From NCBI GenBank assembly GCA_000720805.1, contig JODI01000030.1, forward strand, positions 31,141 to 95,140: 64,000 nt of DNA. The letters run 5' to 3'. The DNA is from Streptomyces violaceoruber (lineage in GTDB: Bacteria > Actinomycetota > Actinomycetes > Streptomycetales > Streptomycetaceae). Positions 36,554 to 45,154 of this stretch are shown piece by piece. The position numbers and the translations under genes were made by a program. The stretch's first letter is position 1. The number at the start of each line of letters is the position of its first letter. The notes under the pieces were generated by a model that made no database searches, was not told the origin of the DNA, and was given only the letters and a program-made list of their open reading frames with translations.

Positions 36554-37498
36554 ATGAGCACGAGTTCGGCAGGTCATGTGGCGCGATCCACGAATCGTCC
36601 GCACTCTGAGACGAGCAGACGCACTCCATTGCGGACGTTTCTGCACACCGCCGATGGTGTGACGATCGATTCCGTATACGACCCGGGTACCGCCGTATAC
36701 GACGCCTCGACGTCATCTCCCGGCGACCCGGTGTTCAAACCGGTGGGCGGTCCTGCGAGCGATACGGGGCGCGATCCGGTGGGTGATCCGGTGTTCGTCA
36801 TCGCCCACGGTTTCACCGGTGACGTGGACCGTCCGCACGTTCGTCGGGTGGCGGCCGCGTTCGCGCGATACGGCGCCGTGGTCACCTTCTCCTTCCGGGG
36901 CCACGGTGCCTCCGGCGGGCACTCGACGGTCGGCGCCCGGGAGGTGCTGGACCTCGCGGCGGCGGTCGAGTGGGCCCGCTCGCTCGGACACCGGCGCGTG
37001 GTCACCGTCGGCTTCTCCATGGGCGGCTCGGTGGCCCTGCGGCACGCGGCGCTCTACGGCCCGAACCCGCCCGAGCGGGAGCGGGTGCACGCCGGGCGCG
37101 TGGAGGCTGCGACGGACGCCGTGGTCTCGGTGAGCGCCCCCGCCCGCTGGTACTACCGGGGCACGGCCCCCATGCGCCGGCTCCACTGGCTGGTGACGCG
37201 CCCCACGGGACGCCTGGTGGGCCGCTACGGCTTCCGGACGCGTATCCACCACCGCGAGTGGGACCCGGTACCCGTGTCCCCGGTGGAGGCGGTCCCGAGG
37301 ATCGCGCCGACGCCCCTGCTGATCGTGCACGGCGCCATCGACGGCTACTTCCCGCTCGACCACCCCCGCATGCTGGCCGCCGCCGCGGGCGACCACGCGG
37401 AACTCTGGCTGGAGCCCGGCATGGGCCACGCGGAACACGCCGCCGGAGACGAGCTGCTCACCCGTATCGGAGACTGGGCTGTCGGCCGGGCGGGCTAG
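36554..37498 (+). CDS. Alpha/beta hydrolase
   Basis: A 314-residue serine hydrolase. The oxyanion strand is VFVIAHGFTGDVDRPHVRRV and the nucleophile elbow is VGFSMGGSVALRH (GxSxG). The acid and histidine are in VHGAIDGYFPLDHP and GMGHAEHA. The N-terminal ~80 residues are variable and partly repetitive (GDPVF, GGPASDTG, GDPVF). The substrate is unknown. The gene is divergent from glnR and is followed by a MoaD-like gene 70 bp on. Confidence 0.85.
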   Translation: MSTSSAGHVARSTNRPHSETSRRTPLRTFLHTADGVTIDSVYDPGTAVYDASTSSPGDPVFKPVGGPASDTGRDPVGDPVFVIAHGFTGDVDRPHVRRVAAAFARYGAVVTFSFRGHGASGGHSTVGAREVLDLAAAVEWARSLGHRRVVTVGFSMGGSVALRHAALYGPNPPERERVHAGRVEAATDAVVSVSAPARWYYRGTAPMRRLHWLVTRPTGRLVGRYGFRTRIHHREWDPVPVSPVEAVPRIAPTPLLIVHGAIDGYFPLDHPRMLAAAAGDHAELWLEPGMGHAEHAAGDELLTRIGDWAVGRAG

Positions 37499-37568
37499 CC
37501 TGGCCGTGTACACGGCCGACTGACGGCCCATTGACTGCCGACGATTGCCGATTGATTGAGGAACCGGG

Positions 37569-37823
37569 ATGGCGAAGGTCACGGTGCGCTACTGGGCCGC
37601 CGCGAAGGCCGCGGCCGGCGTCGCCGAGGAGCTGTTCGACGCGGACACCCTCGCCGAGGCGCTGGACGCCGTGCGCGGGCGACACCCCGGCGAACTCGTG
37701 CGCGTCCTGCTGCGCTGCTCGTTCCTCGTCGACGGTGACCCCGTGGGCACCCGCGGACATGAGACGGTACGGCTGGCCGACGGCGGCACGGTCGAGGTGC
37801 TCCCGCCGTTCGCAGGAGGGTGA
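37569..37823 (+). CDS. MoaD/ThiS-family sulfur-carrier-like protein
   Basis: An 84-residue ubiquitin-like protein: KVTVRYWAAAKAAAGVAEEL, and a C-terminal TVEVLPPFAGG with the double glycine that is thiocarboxylated in this family. It could be the small subunit of molybdopterin synthase or a carrier for another pathway. No MoaE is adjacent. Its stop overlaps the ribosome site region of the next gene. Confidence 0.88.
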   Translation: MAKVTVRYWAAAKAAAGVAEELFDADTLAEALDAVRGRHPGELVRVLLRCSFLVDGDPVGTRGHETVRLADGGTVEVLPPFAGG

Positions 37824-37825
37824 CG

Positions 37826-39061
37826 ATGACCAACCAGCCGTACCAGGGACCGTACGACGGGCCGTACGACGGGCAGCAGTATCAAGCCCAGCAGCACCAG
37901 GGACAGCAGCACCAGGGACAGCAGTACGACGGGCAGCAGCAGCACCAGCCGCAGCAGCATCCGGGGCAGCAGCACCAGGGGTACGACCCGTACTGGCAGC
38001 AGGCCTACGAGGATCCGCAGGCCGCCCAGCAGTACACGCAGCAGTGGCAGGGCCAGACCTGGGAGACGCAGGCGCACGCCCCGGTGCGGCCGGGTTCGCC
38101 CGTGCCGCCCGCCGAGACGGCGTATCTGCCGCAGCAGGGGTCCGCGGAGCAGGCGGCCGCCGCCCCCCACTCGCCCTACCCGGCGCAGCAGCCGCAGACC
38201 CCCCGGCAACCGCAGCCTCAGGCCCCCCGCCCGCAGCCACCGGCGGCGGCCGGGGATCCGGCCGCCCCTACCTACGGTCCCGCCACTGTCGCCGGCAACG
38301 CGCGCATCACGGACGCCCAGCGGGCCCGCCTCGAAGGCCGGTCCCCGGTCATCGAACCCGGTATGCAGCCCGCCGCGCTCACCGCGCTCCTCGGACTGCT
38401 GCTGTCCGGTACGGCGGCCATCGGGTCGTACGCCCTCCTCGTCCCCCTCGTCGCCCTCCAGGCGGTGACGGCGGCCGGCTGGTTCCGGCTGAACGGGATG
38501 TGGCCCGCCCGGCAGGGCATCGCGCTGGCGTTCCTCGGGGCGCTGGTGGCGGACGCCGCGCTGCTCGTGGCCGGGCGGGAGAACGGGCCCGCCGCGATCC
38601 TGGGCACGCTGGGCGTGTGGGTCCTCCTCTCCCTCGTCCTCCAGCTGCGCTCGCACGCGGAGCCGGACGAGCGGATGTACGGCCTGATGGCCACCGTCGC
38701 CTCGGCGGCCCTGGCCATCGTCGCGACCGGACACCTCGCGGCCGAACCGGACGCGGTCACCGTGGGTGCCGCCGCGGTGGCGGTCGCCGTCCTGGCCCGC
38801 GCGCTGCCCCTGCCCACCCCGGCCTCCGTGCTGGTCTCGCTGCTCGCCGCCGCGGGCGCGGGCATCGCGGTGGGCCAGATGACCGGTCTGGGCGCGAAGG
38901 GCGCGCTGCTGGGCGCGGGCGCGGCGGTGTGCGCGCTGATCGGACACCGGGTGGCGAGCTACGACTATCCGTCGAGGTTCGTGCACTTCACGGCGGGCGT
39001 GGCGCTGCCGTTGGCCGCGGCGGCACCGGCGGTGTACGTGCTGGGGCGGGCGCTGGGGTAG
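37826..39061 (+). CDS. Polytopic membrane protein with Gln-rich N-terminus
   Basis: A 411-residue protein. Residues 1-150 are a low-complexity tail rich in Gln, Tyr and Pro (QQHQGQQHQGQQYDGQQQHQ). After that, seven or so membrane helices follow (for example ALTALLGLLLSGTAAIGSYA and ASVLVSLLAAAGAGIAVGQM). ATG 37826 is chosen because AGGAGG is six bases away. A GTG at 37820 is too close. The family is widespread in Streptomyces without known function. Confidence 0.8.
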   Translation: MTNQPYQGPYDGPYDGQQYQAQQHQGQQHQGQQYDGQQQHQPQQHPGQQHQGYDPYWQQAYEDPQAAQQYTQQWQGQTWETQAHAPVRPGSPVPPAETAYLPQQGSAEQAAAAPHSPYPAQQPQTPRQPQPQAPRPQPPAAAGDPAAPTYGPATVAGNARITDAQRARLEGRSPVIEPGMQPAALTALLGLLLSGTAAIGSYALLVPLVALQAVTAAGWFRLNGMWPARQGIALAFLGALVADAALLVAGRENGPAAILGTLGVWVLLSLVLQLRSHAEPDERMYGLMATVASAALAIVATGHLAAEPDAVTVGAAAVAVAVLARALPLPTPASVLVSLLAAAGAGIAVGQMTGLGAKGALLGAGAAVCALIGHRVASYDYPSRFVHFTAGVALPLAAAAPAVYVLGRALG

Positions 39062-39261
39062 GACCCGTCCGGCGCATCAGCGCGGGCGGATCAGGCACTC
39101 GCGGTCGTACGGTTTCTCAAGGCCGTCGCCGAGGCCCGGAGCCTGTCCCGTCCTGTCACAGATGATCGACAATTTTCCGAACCGCACAGCGGGCAGGGTT
39201 ACTCTCGCGCTCGACGGTCACCCGGCCGTCGCGAACACGCCGCCCTGGGGGTAACCACCGC

Positions 39262-39999
39262 ATGCGCGCCCTGCGAATACTGCTGATCCTCGTCGTGATA
39301 CTCGGCGGCCTCTTCGTGATCGCCGACCGCGTCGCGGTGAACTTCGCCGAGGGCGAGGTGGCGGACAAGCTGAAGACCAGCGAGAACCTGGCCGCCACCC
39401 CGGACGTCTCGATCAAGGGCTTCCCCTTCCTCACCCAGGTGGCCGGCGGCGAGCTGGACGACGTCGAGGTCGGCATCGACGGCTACGAGGCGGACACCGG
39501 CACCAGCAGCGGAACGATCCGCATCGACGACCTGCGGGCGGACATGAAGGGCGTCGCATTCTCCGGCGACTACAGCTCCGCCACCGCGGCCACCGCCACC
39601 GGCACCGCGTCGATCACCTACGCCGAGCTGCTCAAGGCGGCCAAGTCCGAGCCCACCCAGGTCGCCCCCGGCGTCACCGCCAACATCGTCGGCCTCTCCG
39701 ACGGCGGCAACGGCAAGATCAAGGTCGAGGTCGACGCGACGGTTCTCGGCACCAAGCTGCCGGACCCGGTCTACGTACTGAGCACGGTCACCGTCCAGGG
39801 CGACACGGTGAAGGTGCACGCCGACTCGCTGCCCTCGCTCGGCGCTGCCGACCTCGCCGAGAACCGGGTGCGGACGATCACCGACTTCGAGCAGAAGATC
39901 GAGGGTCTGCCCGGCGGCATCAAGCTGGACAGTGTGCAGGCGGCGAAGAGCGGTGTGGAGATCGCGGTGAAGGGTTCGGGCGTCCGGCTGGCGGGGTAA
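39262..39999 (+). CDS. DUF2993 (LmeA-like) exported lipid-binding protein
   Basis: A 245-residue protein with one N-terminal membrane helix (LRILLILVVILGGLFVIAD) and a DUF2993 domain outside the membrane. The signature VSIKGFPFLTQVAGGELDDV matches the same motif in the paralogue at 14566-15774. Proteins of the family bind phospholipids. LmeA is needed for lipomannan maturation in mycobacteria. It is a single gene with its own promoter region of about 200 bp. Confidence 0.9.
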   Translation: MRALRILLILVVILGGLFVIADRVAVNFAEGEVADKLKTSENLAATPDVSIKGFPFLTQVAGGELDDVEVGIDGYEADTGTSSGTIRIDDLRADMKGVAFSGDYSSATAATATGTASITYAELLKAAKSEPTQVAPGVTANIVGLSDGGNGKIKVEVDATVLGTKLPDPVYVLSTVTVQGDTVKVHADSLPSLGAADLAENRVRTITDFEQKIEGLPGGIKLDSVQAAKSGVEIAVKGSGVRLAG

Positions 40000-40165
40000 G
40001 GACGGACACGGACACCGGCCACCACCGCCGTCCGAGTGGCGAGACGGCTGTGTCCGTACCGCAGATGTGGTGACGGCAGTATCCGCCCGGGACTCGTGGA
40101 CCGCGGCCCGGACGCCCATCTTTTCTCATATTCCGGACGATCGCGTCTCAGAATACGACACGCCG

Positions 40166-40195
40166 GTGACACGCCCGCCTGTCCATCCCTACGAT
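40166..40195 (+). promoter_or_regulatory. Promoter of the sulfur leader transcript
   Basis: GTGACA (40166-40171), an 18-bp spacer and TACGAT (40190-40195) fit a vegetative promoter. The leader ATG at 40203 is 7 bases after the -10 element, so the transcript should begin at or next to the start codon (leaderless). Confidence 0.65.
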
Positions 40196-40202
40196 CGACC
40201 GC

Positions 40203-40283
40203 ATGAAGCGACAGGCGGACCTCACGAAGCGGCGGGCAGTAGACCTGTGCCGCGTCGCCGCCATGCTCTGTCGCACCTTCTGA
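40203..40283 (+). CDS. Cysteine-containing leader peptide of the sulfurtransferase operon
   Basis: A 26-residue peptide, MKRQADLTKRRAVDLC followed by RVAAMLCRTF. Short leader peptides of this pattern, with LC and LCRT near the end, precede sulfur-metabolism operons in many actinomycetes. They are thought to sense cysteine supply by translational attenuation. It is 124 bp upstream of the sulfurtransferase. It is too short to be a functional enzyme. Confidence 0.82.
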   Translation: MKRQADLTKRRAVDLCRVAAMLCRTF

Positions 40284-40407
40284 GCGGAAGCGCAGACTTC
40301 CGCATCCCCCGCCCTGATCAGGGCATCCGTGCGCTGCCCTCGGCACGAGCGCGCGCACGCCTCTCGACTCGCACGCCCCGCCGTAACTGCCCCGGAGGAG
40401 AAAGAGC

Positions 40408-41247
40408 ATGAGCCGCAGCGACGTCCTGGTTGACGCCGACTGGGTGCAGGAGCACCTGGACGACCCCGCCATCGCGATCGTCGAGGTGGACGAGGACACG
40501 TCCGCCTACGAGAAGAACCACATCCGCAACGCGATCCGCATCGACTGGACCCAGGACCTGCAGGACCCGGTCCGCCGTGACTTCATCGACCAGGAGGGCT
40601 TCGAGAAGCTCCTGTCGGCGAAGGGCATCGGCAACGACACGCTGGTGATCCTCTACGGCGGCAACAACAACTGGTTCGCGTCCTACGCCTACTGGTACTT
40701 CAAGCTGTACGGCCACGACAACGTCAAGCTTCTCGACGGCGGTCGCAAGAAGTGGGAACTGGACGCCCGCGAGCTGGTCGAGGAGGTCCCGGAGCGCCCG
40801 GCGACCACCTACCAGGCCAAGCCGCAGAACACCGCGATCCGCGCCTTCCGTGACGACGTCGTCGCCGCGATCGGCTCGCAGAACCTGGTCGACGTCCGCT
40901 CGCCCGACGAGTTCTCCGGCAAGCTGCTCGCCCCGGCCCACCTGCCGCAGGAGCAGTCGCAGCGTCCGGGTCACGTCCCGTCCGCGCGCAACATCCCGTG
41001 GTCGAAGAACGCCAACGACGACGGCACCTTCAAGTCGGACGAGGAGCTCAAGGAGCTCTACGCCGAGGAGCAGGTCGACCTGTCCAAGGACACCATCGCG
41101 TACTGCCGCATCGGTGAGCGCTCGGCCCTGACCTGGTTCGTCCTGCACGAGCTGCTCGGTGTCGAGAACGTCAAGAACTACGACGGCTCGTGGACCGAGT
41201 ACGGCAGTCTCGTCGGCGTTCCGATCGAGCTCGGCGCCAACAAGTAA
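40408..41247 (+). CDS. Thiosulfate/3-mercaptopyruvate sulfurtransferase
   Basis: A 279-residue tandem-rhodanese enzyme (CysA/SseA type). Each half has the rhodanese fold: VLVDADWVQEHLDDPAIAIV and LVDVRSPDEFSGKLLAPAHL. The active-site Cys is in the second domain loop, IAYCRIGERSALTWFVLH. It transfers sulfane sulfur. A good GGAGGAG precedes the ATG. It is followed 50 bp on by the DUF1416 gene, the same order as cysA-sseC in mycobacteria. Confidence 0.94.
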   Translation: MSRSDVLVDADWVQEHLDDPAIAIVEVDEDTSAYEKNHIRNAIRIDWTQDLQDPVRRDFIDQEGFEKLLSAKGIGNDTLVILYGGNNNWFASYAYWYFKLYGHDNVKLLDGGRKKWELDARELVEEVPERPATTYQAKPQNTAIRAFRDDVVAAIGSQNLVDVRSPDEFSGKLLAPAHLPQEQSQRPGHVPSARNIPWSKNANDDGTFKSDEELKELYAEEQVDLSKDTIAYCRIGERSALTWFVLHELLGVENVKNYDGSWTEYGSLVGVPIELGANK

Positions 41248-41297
41248 GCACCCCGACCGACCTTTCAGCCTCTTTTAGGACCCTTCAGGAGTACGAC

Positions 41298-41585
41298 ATG
41301 TGTGGAGCGAAGGCCGGCGGCCCCGACGCCTCGACGATCAAGCCCGGTGAGACCACGATCCAGGGCCAGGTGACGCGTGACGGCGAGCCGGTGACCGGCT
41401 ACGTCCGCCTCCTGGACTCGACCGGCGAGTTCACGGCGGAGGTCCCCACCTCCGCGACGGGCCAGTTCCGCTTCTACGCGGCGGAGGGCACCTGGACCGT
41501 CCGCGCCCTCGTCCCCGGCGCCACCGCCGACCGCACGGTCGTCGCCCAGCAGGGCGGCCTGGCGGAGGTCGCGATCGCGGTCTGA
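41298..41585 (+). CDS. DUF1416 (SseC-like) protein
   Basis: A 95-residue protein beginning MCGAKAGGPDASTIKPGETT, then QGQVTRDGEPVTGYVRLLDS and AEGTWTVRALVPGA, an all-beta carboxypeptidase-regulatory-like fold. It pairs with the sulfurtransferase in actinobacteria and is annotated SseC in mycobacteria. The exact role is unknown. Both genes sit under the same leader and end at the hairpin 14 bp downstream. Confidence 0.88.
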   Translation: MCGAKAGGPDASTIKPGETTIQGQVTRDGEPVTGYVRLLDSTGEFTAEVPTSATGQFRFYAAEGTWTVRALVPGATADRTVVAQQGGLAEVAIAV

Positions 41586-41598
41586 GCAGAACCTGACG

Positions 41599-41647
41599 GC
41601 CGAAGGGCCGCACCTGTGCGCTGGACGCCCGGGTGCGGTCCTTCGGC
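41599..41647 (+). terminator. Terminator of the sulfurtransferase operon
   Basis: GCCGAAGGGCCGCACC (41599-41614) pairs with GGTGCGGTCCTTCGGC (41632-41647), 16 bp with one G-T wobble, loop 17 bases. It stands 14 bp after the DUF1416 stop. Confidence 0.85.
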
Positions 41648-41670
41648 GTTCTCCGGCCTACCCTGGACGT

Positions 41671-41931
41671 ATGTTGGCCCGCCGACGACGCGCTTATTTC
41701 GCGATGATGGGCACCTGCATCGCGCTGTTCGTCCTGGCCTGGGGAGTCGTCCGCATCTGGTCGGTTCCCGTGGCCGTCGGAATGTGTGTGGTGGCCATGG
41801 TCATCCCGCCGCTCGCCGCGATCGTCGCGAACCGACGCGGCCCCGACGACCGCTGGTGGGACGACCCGTCCGGCGACCCGACGTCCGACGAGTGGTGGGA
41901 CGAGCTGGACGGGAAGAAGCGGCCCAGGTAG
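41671..41931 (+). CDS. DUF3099 membrane protein
   Basis: An 86-residue protein with two membrane helices (YFAMMGTCIALFVLAWGVVR; AVGMCVVAMVIPPLAAIVAN) and an acidic Trp-rich tail (DDRWWDDPSGDPTSDEWWDE). It matches DUF3099, a small actinobacterial family without known function. It is convergent with the DsrE gene. Confidence 0.85.
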   Translation: MLARRRRAYFAMMGTCIALFVLAWGVVRIWSVPVAVGMCVVAMVIPPLAAIVANRRGPDDRWWDDPSGDPTSDEWWDELDGKKRPR

Positions 41932-41973
41932 GCGGAGACAGGTAGGCGGAGAGTCGTGCCGCCCCCGTGGATC

Positions 41974-42336
41974 TCAGTACACGAGCGCCTGCGTCTCGTC
42001 CCCCAGGGCCTCCTGCACGAAGACCTGGGCGCCGGCGATGCGGACGCCCTCGATGACGTCCTTCTCCGCGATGTCGCGGCGCGCCGCGCACTGGGTGCAC
42101 AGGGTGACGCGGCCGGCCGCGAGGACCGAGTCCAGGAGATCGGGCAGCGGGGCCGCGTGCGGGAGATCGAACTCGGCCGCGCGGCCCGGGAGGGCGAACC
42201 AGGCGGACTCGCCCGTCAGCCACAAGGACACCTCGACCCCGCTGGCGACGGCCACCGCCGCCACCGTGAACGCCTGAGAGCAGCGCTCGGGGGCGTCCGC
42301 CCCGGCCGTCACCTTGATCACGAGCTTCTTCGCCAT
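41974..42336 (-). CDS. DsrE-family sulfur-relay-like protein
   Basis: A 120-residue protein, KKLVIKVTAGADAPERCSQA, ASGVEVSLWLTGESAWFALP, then VTLCTQCAARRDI and DVIEGVRIAGAQVFVQEAL. The fold and cysteines in TLCTQCAAR fit DsrE/YchN-type sulfur carriers. It stands next to the sulfurtransferase operon, which suggests a shared sulfur role. The start MAKKLVIKV follows a weak ribosome site. Confidence 0.88.
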   Translation of the reverse strand: MAKKLVIKVTAGADAPERCSQAFTVAAVAVASGVEVSLWLTGESAWFALPGRAAEFDLPHAAPLPDLLDSVLAAGRVTLCTQCAARRDIAEKDVIEGVRIAGAQVFVQEALGDETQALVY

Positions 42337-42424
42337 GCCCGAATCGTAATCAACTCCTTTACAACTCGGGGTGTGGGCCATGGGTCTCCTGTGAGCGCGC
42401 ATAGGGAATGCGCGATCACGTTCT

Positions 42425-43240
42425 GTGGGGGACGTCTTGTTACCACCCGGATTACCACCCGAATTACCACCCGAAGAGGCGGCATCCGATGAGGAGGCGA
42501 GCGCCCGGGGCGCGGTGCCCGCAGCGGCCCGGCCGCGTCGCCGAGGGCGTACGGCGCTGCTGATCGCCGGTGCCGTCGTGCTCGGTCTCGTCGTCGGCAC
42601 CTGCGTCGGCTACCTCGTCCAGGCCGACCGCGAGCCGACGCCGCTCGCATCGCTGTCGCAGCCGACGCTCCGGCAGGAGAAGGGCGAGGGACCCGAGCCG
42701 CTGTCCGCCGCCAGGGACCGCCGCGTGAAGACCGACGGCGACCTGCGCAAGCTGCTGCTGAAGAAGCCCAGGGGGGCGAGGGACGACGCGTTGCCGGCGG
42801 GCTGGAGAGGCATTGCCGAGTCCGCTGACGAATACAAGCAGCCGAAAAAGGCGTTCGGCGGCCTCGTCGACAGCGAGTTCCGCCGGGCCGCCGCCACGGG
42901 CTGGAAGACCGGCGGCACCACCAACGTCGAGGTACGGCTGCTCCAGTTCCGGCAGGAGGAGGCCCGCGGTGCCGCCGACTGGACGGACGGCGGCCAATAC
43001 TGGGCCGAGAACGGCCGGAACTCCAACTCCACCGACAGCTACGCCATCCCCGGCACCGCCGACGGAATGGCGTACGTCCGCCGCGCGCCCGTGACCAAGG
43101 CCGGCTACCTGCCGCTGTACACCGCGGAGGCACACGCCTGGCGCGGCGACATCGCCATGGACATCTCGGTCTACGGCAGCAAGCCGATCGCCAGAAAGAC
43201 GATTCTGGACCTGGCCACACGGCAGATGGAGCGGCTGTGA
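42425..43240 (+). CDS. Membrane-anchored hypothetical protein, first of three paralogues; three TTA codons
   Basis: A 271-residue protein: Pro-rich cytoplasmic start (VGDVLLPPGLPPELPPEEAA), a helix (ALLIAGAVVLGLVVGTCVGY, about residues 40-60), and an outer domain with no known motif (VEVRLLQFRQEEARGAADWT). Codons 6, 10 and 14 are TTA, rare in Streptomyces and read by the bldA tRNA. The start is GTG without a clear ribosome site; a leaderless or later start is possible. The LLP and LP pattern returns in the third paralogue's N-terminus, which supports the frame. Confidence 0.7.
   Translation: MGDVLLPPGLPPELPPEEAASDEEASARGAVPAAARPRRRGRTALLIAGAVVLGLVVGTCVGYLVQADREPTPLASLSQPTLRQEKGEGPEPLSAARDRRVKTDGDLRKLLLKKPRGARDDALPAGWRGIAESADEYKQPKKAFGGLVDSEFRRAAATGWKTGGTTNVEVRLLQFRQEEARGAADWTDGGQYWAENGRNSNSTDSYAIPGTADGMAYVRRAPVTKAGYLPLYTAEAHAWRGDIAMDISVYGSKPIARKTILDLATRQMERL
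42440..42475 (+). repeat. Three in-frame 12-bp repeats carrying TTA codons
   Basis: TTACCACCCGGA, TTACCACCCGAA and TTACCACCCGAA follow each other without gap. In the gene frame they encode Leu-Pro-Pro-Gly/Glu, each with a TTA leucine codon. The TTA count equals the repeat count, so copy-number change would alter bldA dependence. Confidence 0.9.
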
Positions 43241-44025
43241 CCGACAAGCCCACCGATGGTGTCCTCCCGGCGCCGCTCCCCGCCCCGCCCGTCAGGAACT
43301 CCGTCATCCGCCGCCGTATCGCCACCGCCGCCGGGGCCCTGCTGGCGACGGGGGCCGTCGTCGCGGGGGTCGGGTTCACCGTCGTCACCGTGAACGACGC
43401 CGACCGGGACACCGGTGCCGCCGTCTGGAAGTTCCCGAGGGCCACGGCGGACGAGAAGAAGGCGCCCGCCGCCAAGGGGCTCGGCGGGATGCTGGTGCCG
43501 TACGGGACCGACACCTGGACTCGGGGCCCCGACCTCGGCGCGTACGGCTCCGACGCGCAGCTCAGCGGGGCCCAGGCGACCGCCCTGCGCAAGGAGTCGC
43601 TGAGCGGTCTCCCGCGCACCCGGCGCAAGCGGCTGGAGAAGGAGATCGACCGGCAGAAGCTCACCGGCATGGCGATGCGCAGCTACCTCGGCCGGGACCG
43701 GGAGATCTACACGGTCGGCATCGTCCTCGTCCAGATGAAGTCCAGGGGGGCGGTCAAGGACATCTCCACCTTCCAGCGGGGTTTCCTCGACGCCCTGGAC
43801 GTCTACCGCAAGGGCCCGGAGATCAAGGGCCACAAGAACGCCGAGTGCTTCCTGCCGCCGAAGGACGACGACACGGACCTCGACACCATGTACTGCTCCG
43901 CCTACGAGGGTGACGTCCTGGTCACCGTCACGGCCGAGGGAGCCGAGCTGCTCGACGCCGAGGGCGTGGCGACCCTCCTGCGCAGCCAACTCGACCGCAT
44001 AGCCGACCCGGGGGAGGCGATATGA
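43237..44025 (+). CDS. Membrane-anchored hypothetical protein, second paralogue
   Basis: A 262-residue protein with GTG start overlapping the previous stop by 4 bp. Proline-rich start (GVLPAPLPAPPVRNS), a helix (ATAAGALLATGAVVAGVGFT), and an outer domain with two cysteines (ECFLPP, MYCSAY) probably bridged. It has the same architecture as its two neighbours and no recognisable catalytic motif. Perhaps it is part of a surface complex with them. Confidence 0.75.
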   Translation: MTDKPTDGVLPAPLPAPPVRNSVIRRRIATAAGALLATGAVVAGVGFTVVTVNDADRDTGAAVWKFPRATADEKKAPAAKGLGGMLVPYGTDTWTRGPDLGAYGSDAQLSGAQATALRKESLSGLPRTRRKRLEKEIDRQKLTGMAMRSYLGRDREIYTVGIVLVQMKSRGAVKDISTFQRGFLDALDVYRKGPEIKGHKNAECFLPPKDDDTDLDTMYCSAYEGDVLVTVTAEGAELLDAEGVATLLRSQLDRIADPGEAI

Positions 44026-44912
44026 CCACCAACCAGCCGCACACCACGAAGCCGACGGCCGGGGAGGCCCTCCTGCCGCTCCAGCTGCCCGAGACCCCGC
44101 TGCCCGAGACCCCGCTGCCCGGGCCTCCCCCCTCCGTGGCCGCCCCGCCCAGGAACCGCCGACTCCTGCGGGCCGTGCTCCGCTGGACCGCTGCCGTCGT
44201 CGTCTTCGCGGCGGTCGGGGCGGGGACGGCGTACGGGATCACGCGGATGGAGAGGACGGACGTACCGGGGCTGGCGACGCAGTCGGACGGGCGGTGGGAC
44301 TATCCCGAGCTGGCGAAGCCGCCGCTGCCGTCGGGCAGCCCGGAGCCGTTCGCCGAGGTGAACAAGGCCGGGGCGCACTACGCCGACCTGCGCGCCCTGC
44401 TGCTGCCCGCGCCCGAGGGCGCCACGGAGGACAAGGCGCTGCGAGGTACGGACGGCTGGCTGGCGACGAAGGACTTCCTGGCGGAGTACGCGCCGGAGGA
44501 GCGTGACGACTTCCGGCAGCGGCTGACCGAGGACGGTCTGCGGCACATCGCGGCCCGCGGCTGGACGACCCAGGACGGCACGCACACCCGTGTCTACCTC
44601 CTCCACTTCGACACCGCGACCGTCGTCGACGAGCTGTTCAGCAGCGGCATCTCCCCGTACGACGCCCCCGTCCACCTGCTGCGCGGCACCGAGTCGCTCA
44701 CCCACGACGACGACCTGACGGGGATCGCCATGGTCGACAACGTTCCACGCTCGGTCTACGCCGAGAGCAGGCCGTACGGCGCCGAGCAGGTCCGGCAGGC
44801 GTACCTGTCCGCCGGTGACGTCCTGGGAGTGGTCATCCAGTCCCGCAAGGGCGCCGCGAAGGCCGTACCGTTCCAGCAGACGGTGGTCCTGCAGAGCCAG
44901 TTGCTGGGCTGA
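44022..44912 (+). CDS. Membrane-anchored hypothetical protein, third paralogue
   Basis: A 296-residue protein with ATG overlapping the previous stop by 4 bp. The N-terminus LPLQLPETPLPETPLPGPPP is again Pro/Leu-rich, the helix is LRWTAAVVVFAAVGAGTAYG, and the rest lies outside (TRVYLLHFDTATVVDELFSS). The shared plan and the tight coupling show one operon of duplicated genes. Function is unknown. Confidence 0.75.
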   Translation: MTTNQPHTTKPTAGEALLPLQLPETPLPETPLPGPPPSVAAPPRNRRLLRAVLRWTAAVVVFAAVGAGTAYGITRMERTDVPGLATQSDGRWDYPELAKPPLPSGSPEPFAEVNKAGAHYADLRALLLPAPEGATEDKALRGTDGWLATKDFLAEYAPEERDDFRQRLTEDGLRHIAARGWTTQDGTHTRVYLLHFDTATVVDELFSSGISPYDAPVHLLRGTESLTHDDDLTGIAMVDNVPRSVYAESRPYGAEQVRQAYLSAGDVLGVVIQSRKGAAKAVPFQQTVVLQSQLLG

Positions 44913-45032
44913 GCCGCGAGGGCGTACCTCACACCGAGGCCCGGGTTCCGGCCGCGTAAGCTGGGGCCCGGCTTTTGTCCCCTGTCCGTGTCTTGTGCAC
45001 TGCCCCACCACGATCGTCCGAGGAGCACCCCC

Positions 45033-45131
45033 GTGGAGATCTTCTTCGAAGCCCTGCTGATTCTGGTCTGCGTCGGTGTGCTCGGCTTCGCCTGGCTGAC
45101 CGTGAAGAAGCTGTACCAGGGCCAGCGCTGA
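45033..45131 (+). CDS. Tiny membrane protein (32 aa)
   Basis: A 32-residue peptide, VEIFFEALLILVCVGVLGFA then WLTVKKLYQGQR, one membrane helix with a basic tail. The GTG has AGGAG eight bases before it, and the codon pattern is clean. It lies 23 bp upstream of the FABP-family gene, so the two may be co-transcribed. Function is unknown. Confidence 0.7.
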   Translation: MEIFFEALLILVCVGVLGFAWLTVKKLYQGQR

Positions 45132-45154
45132 CCCACGTCTAGGAACTGCTGCTC

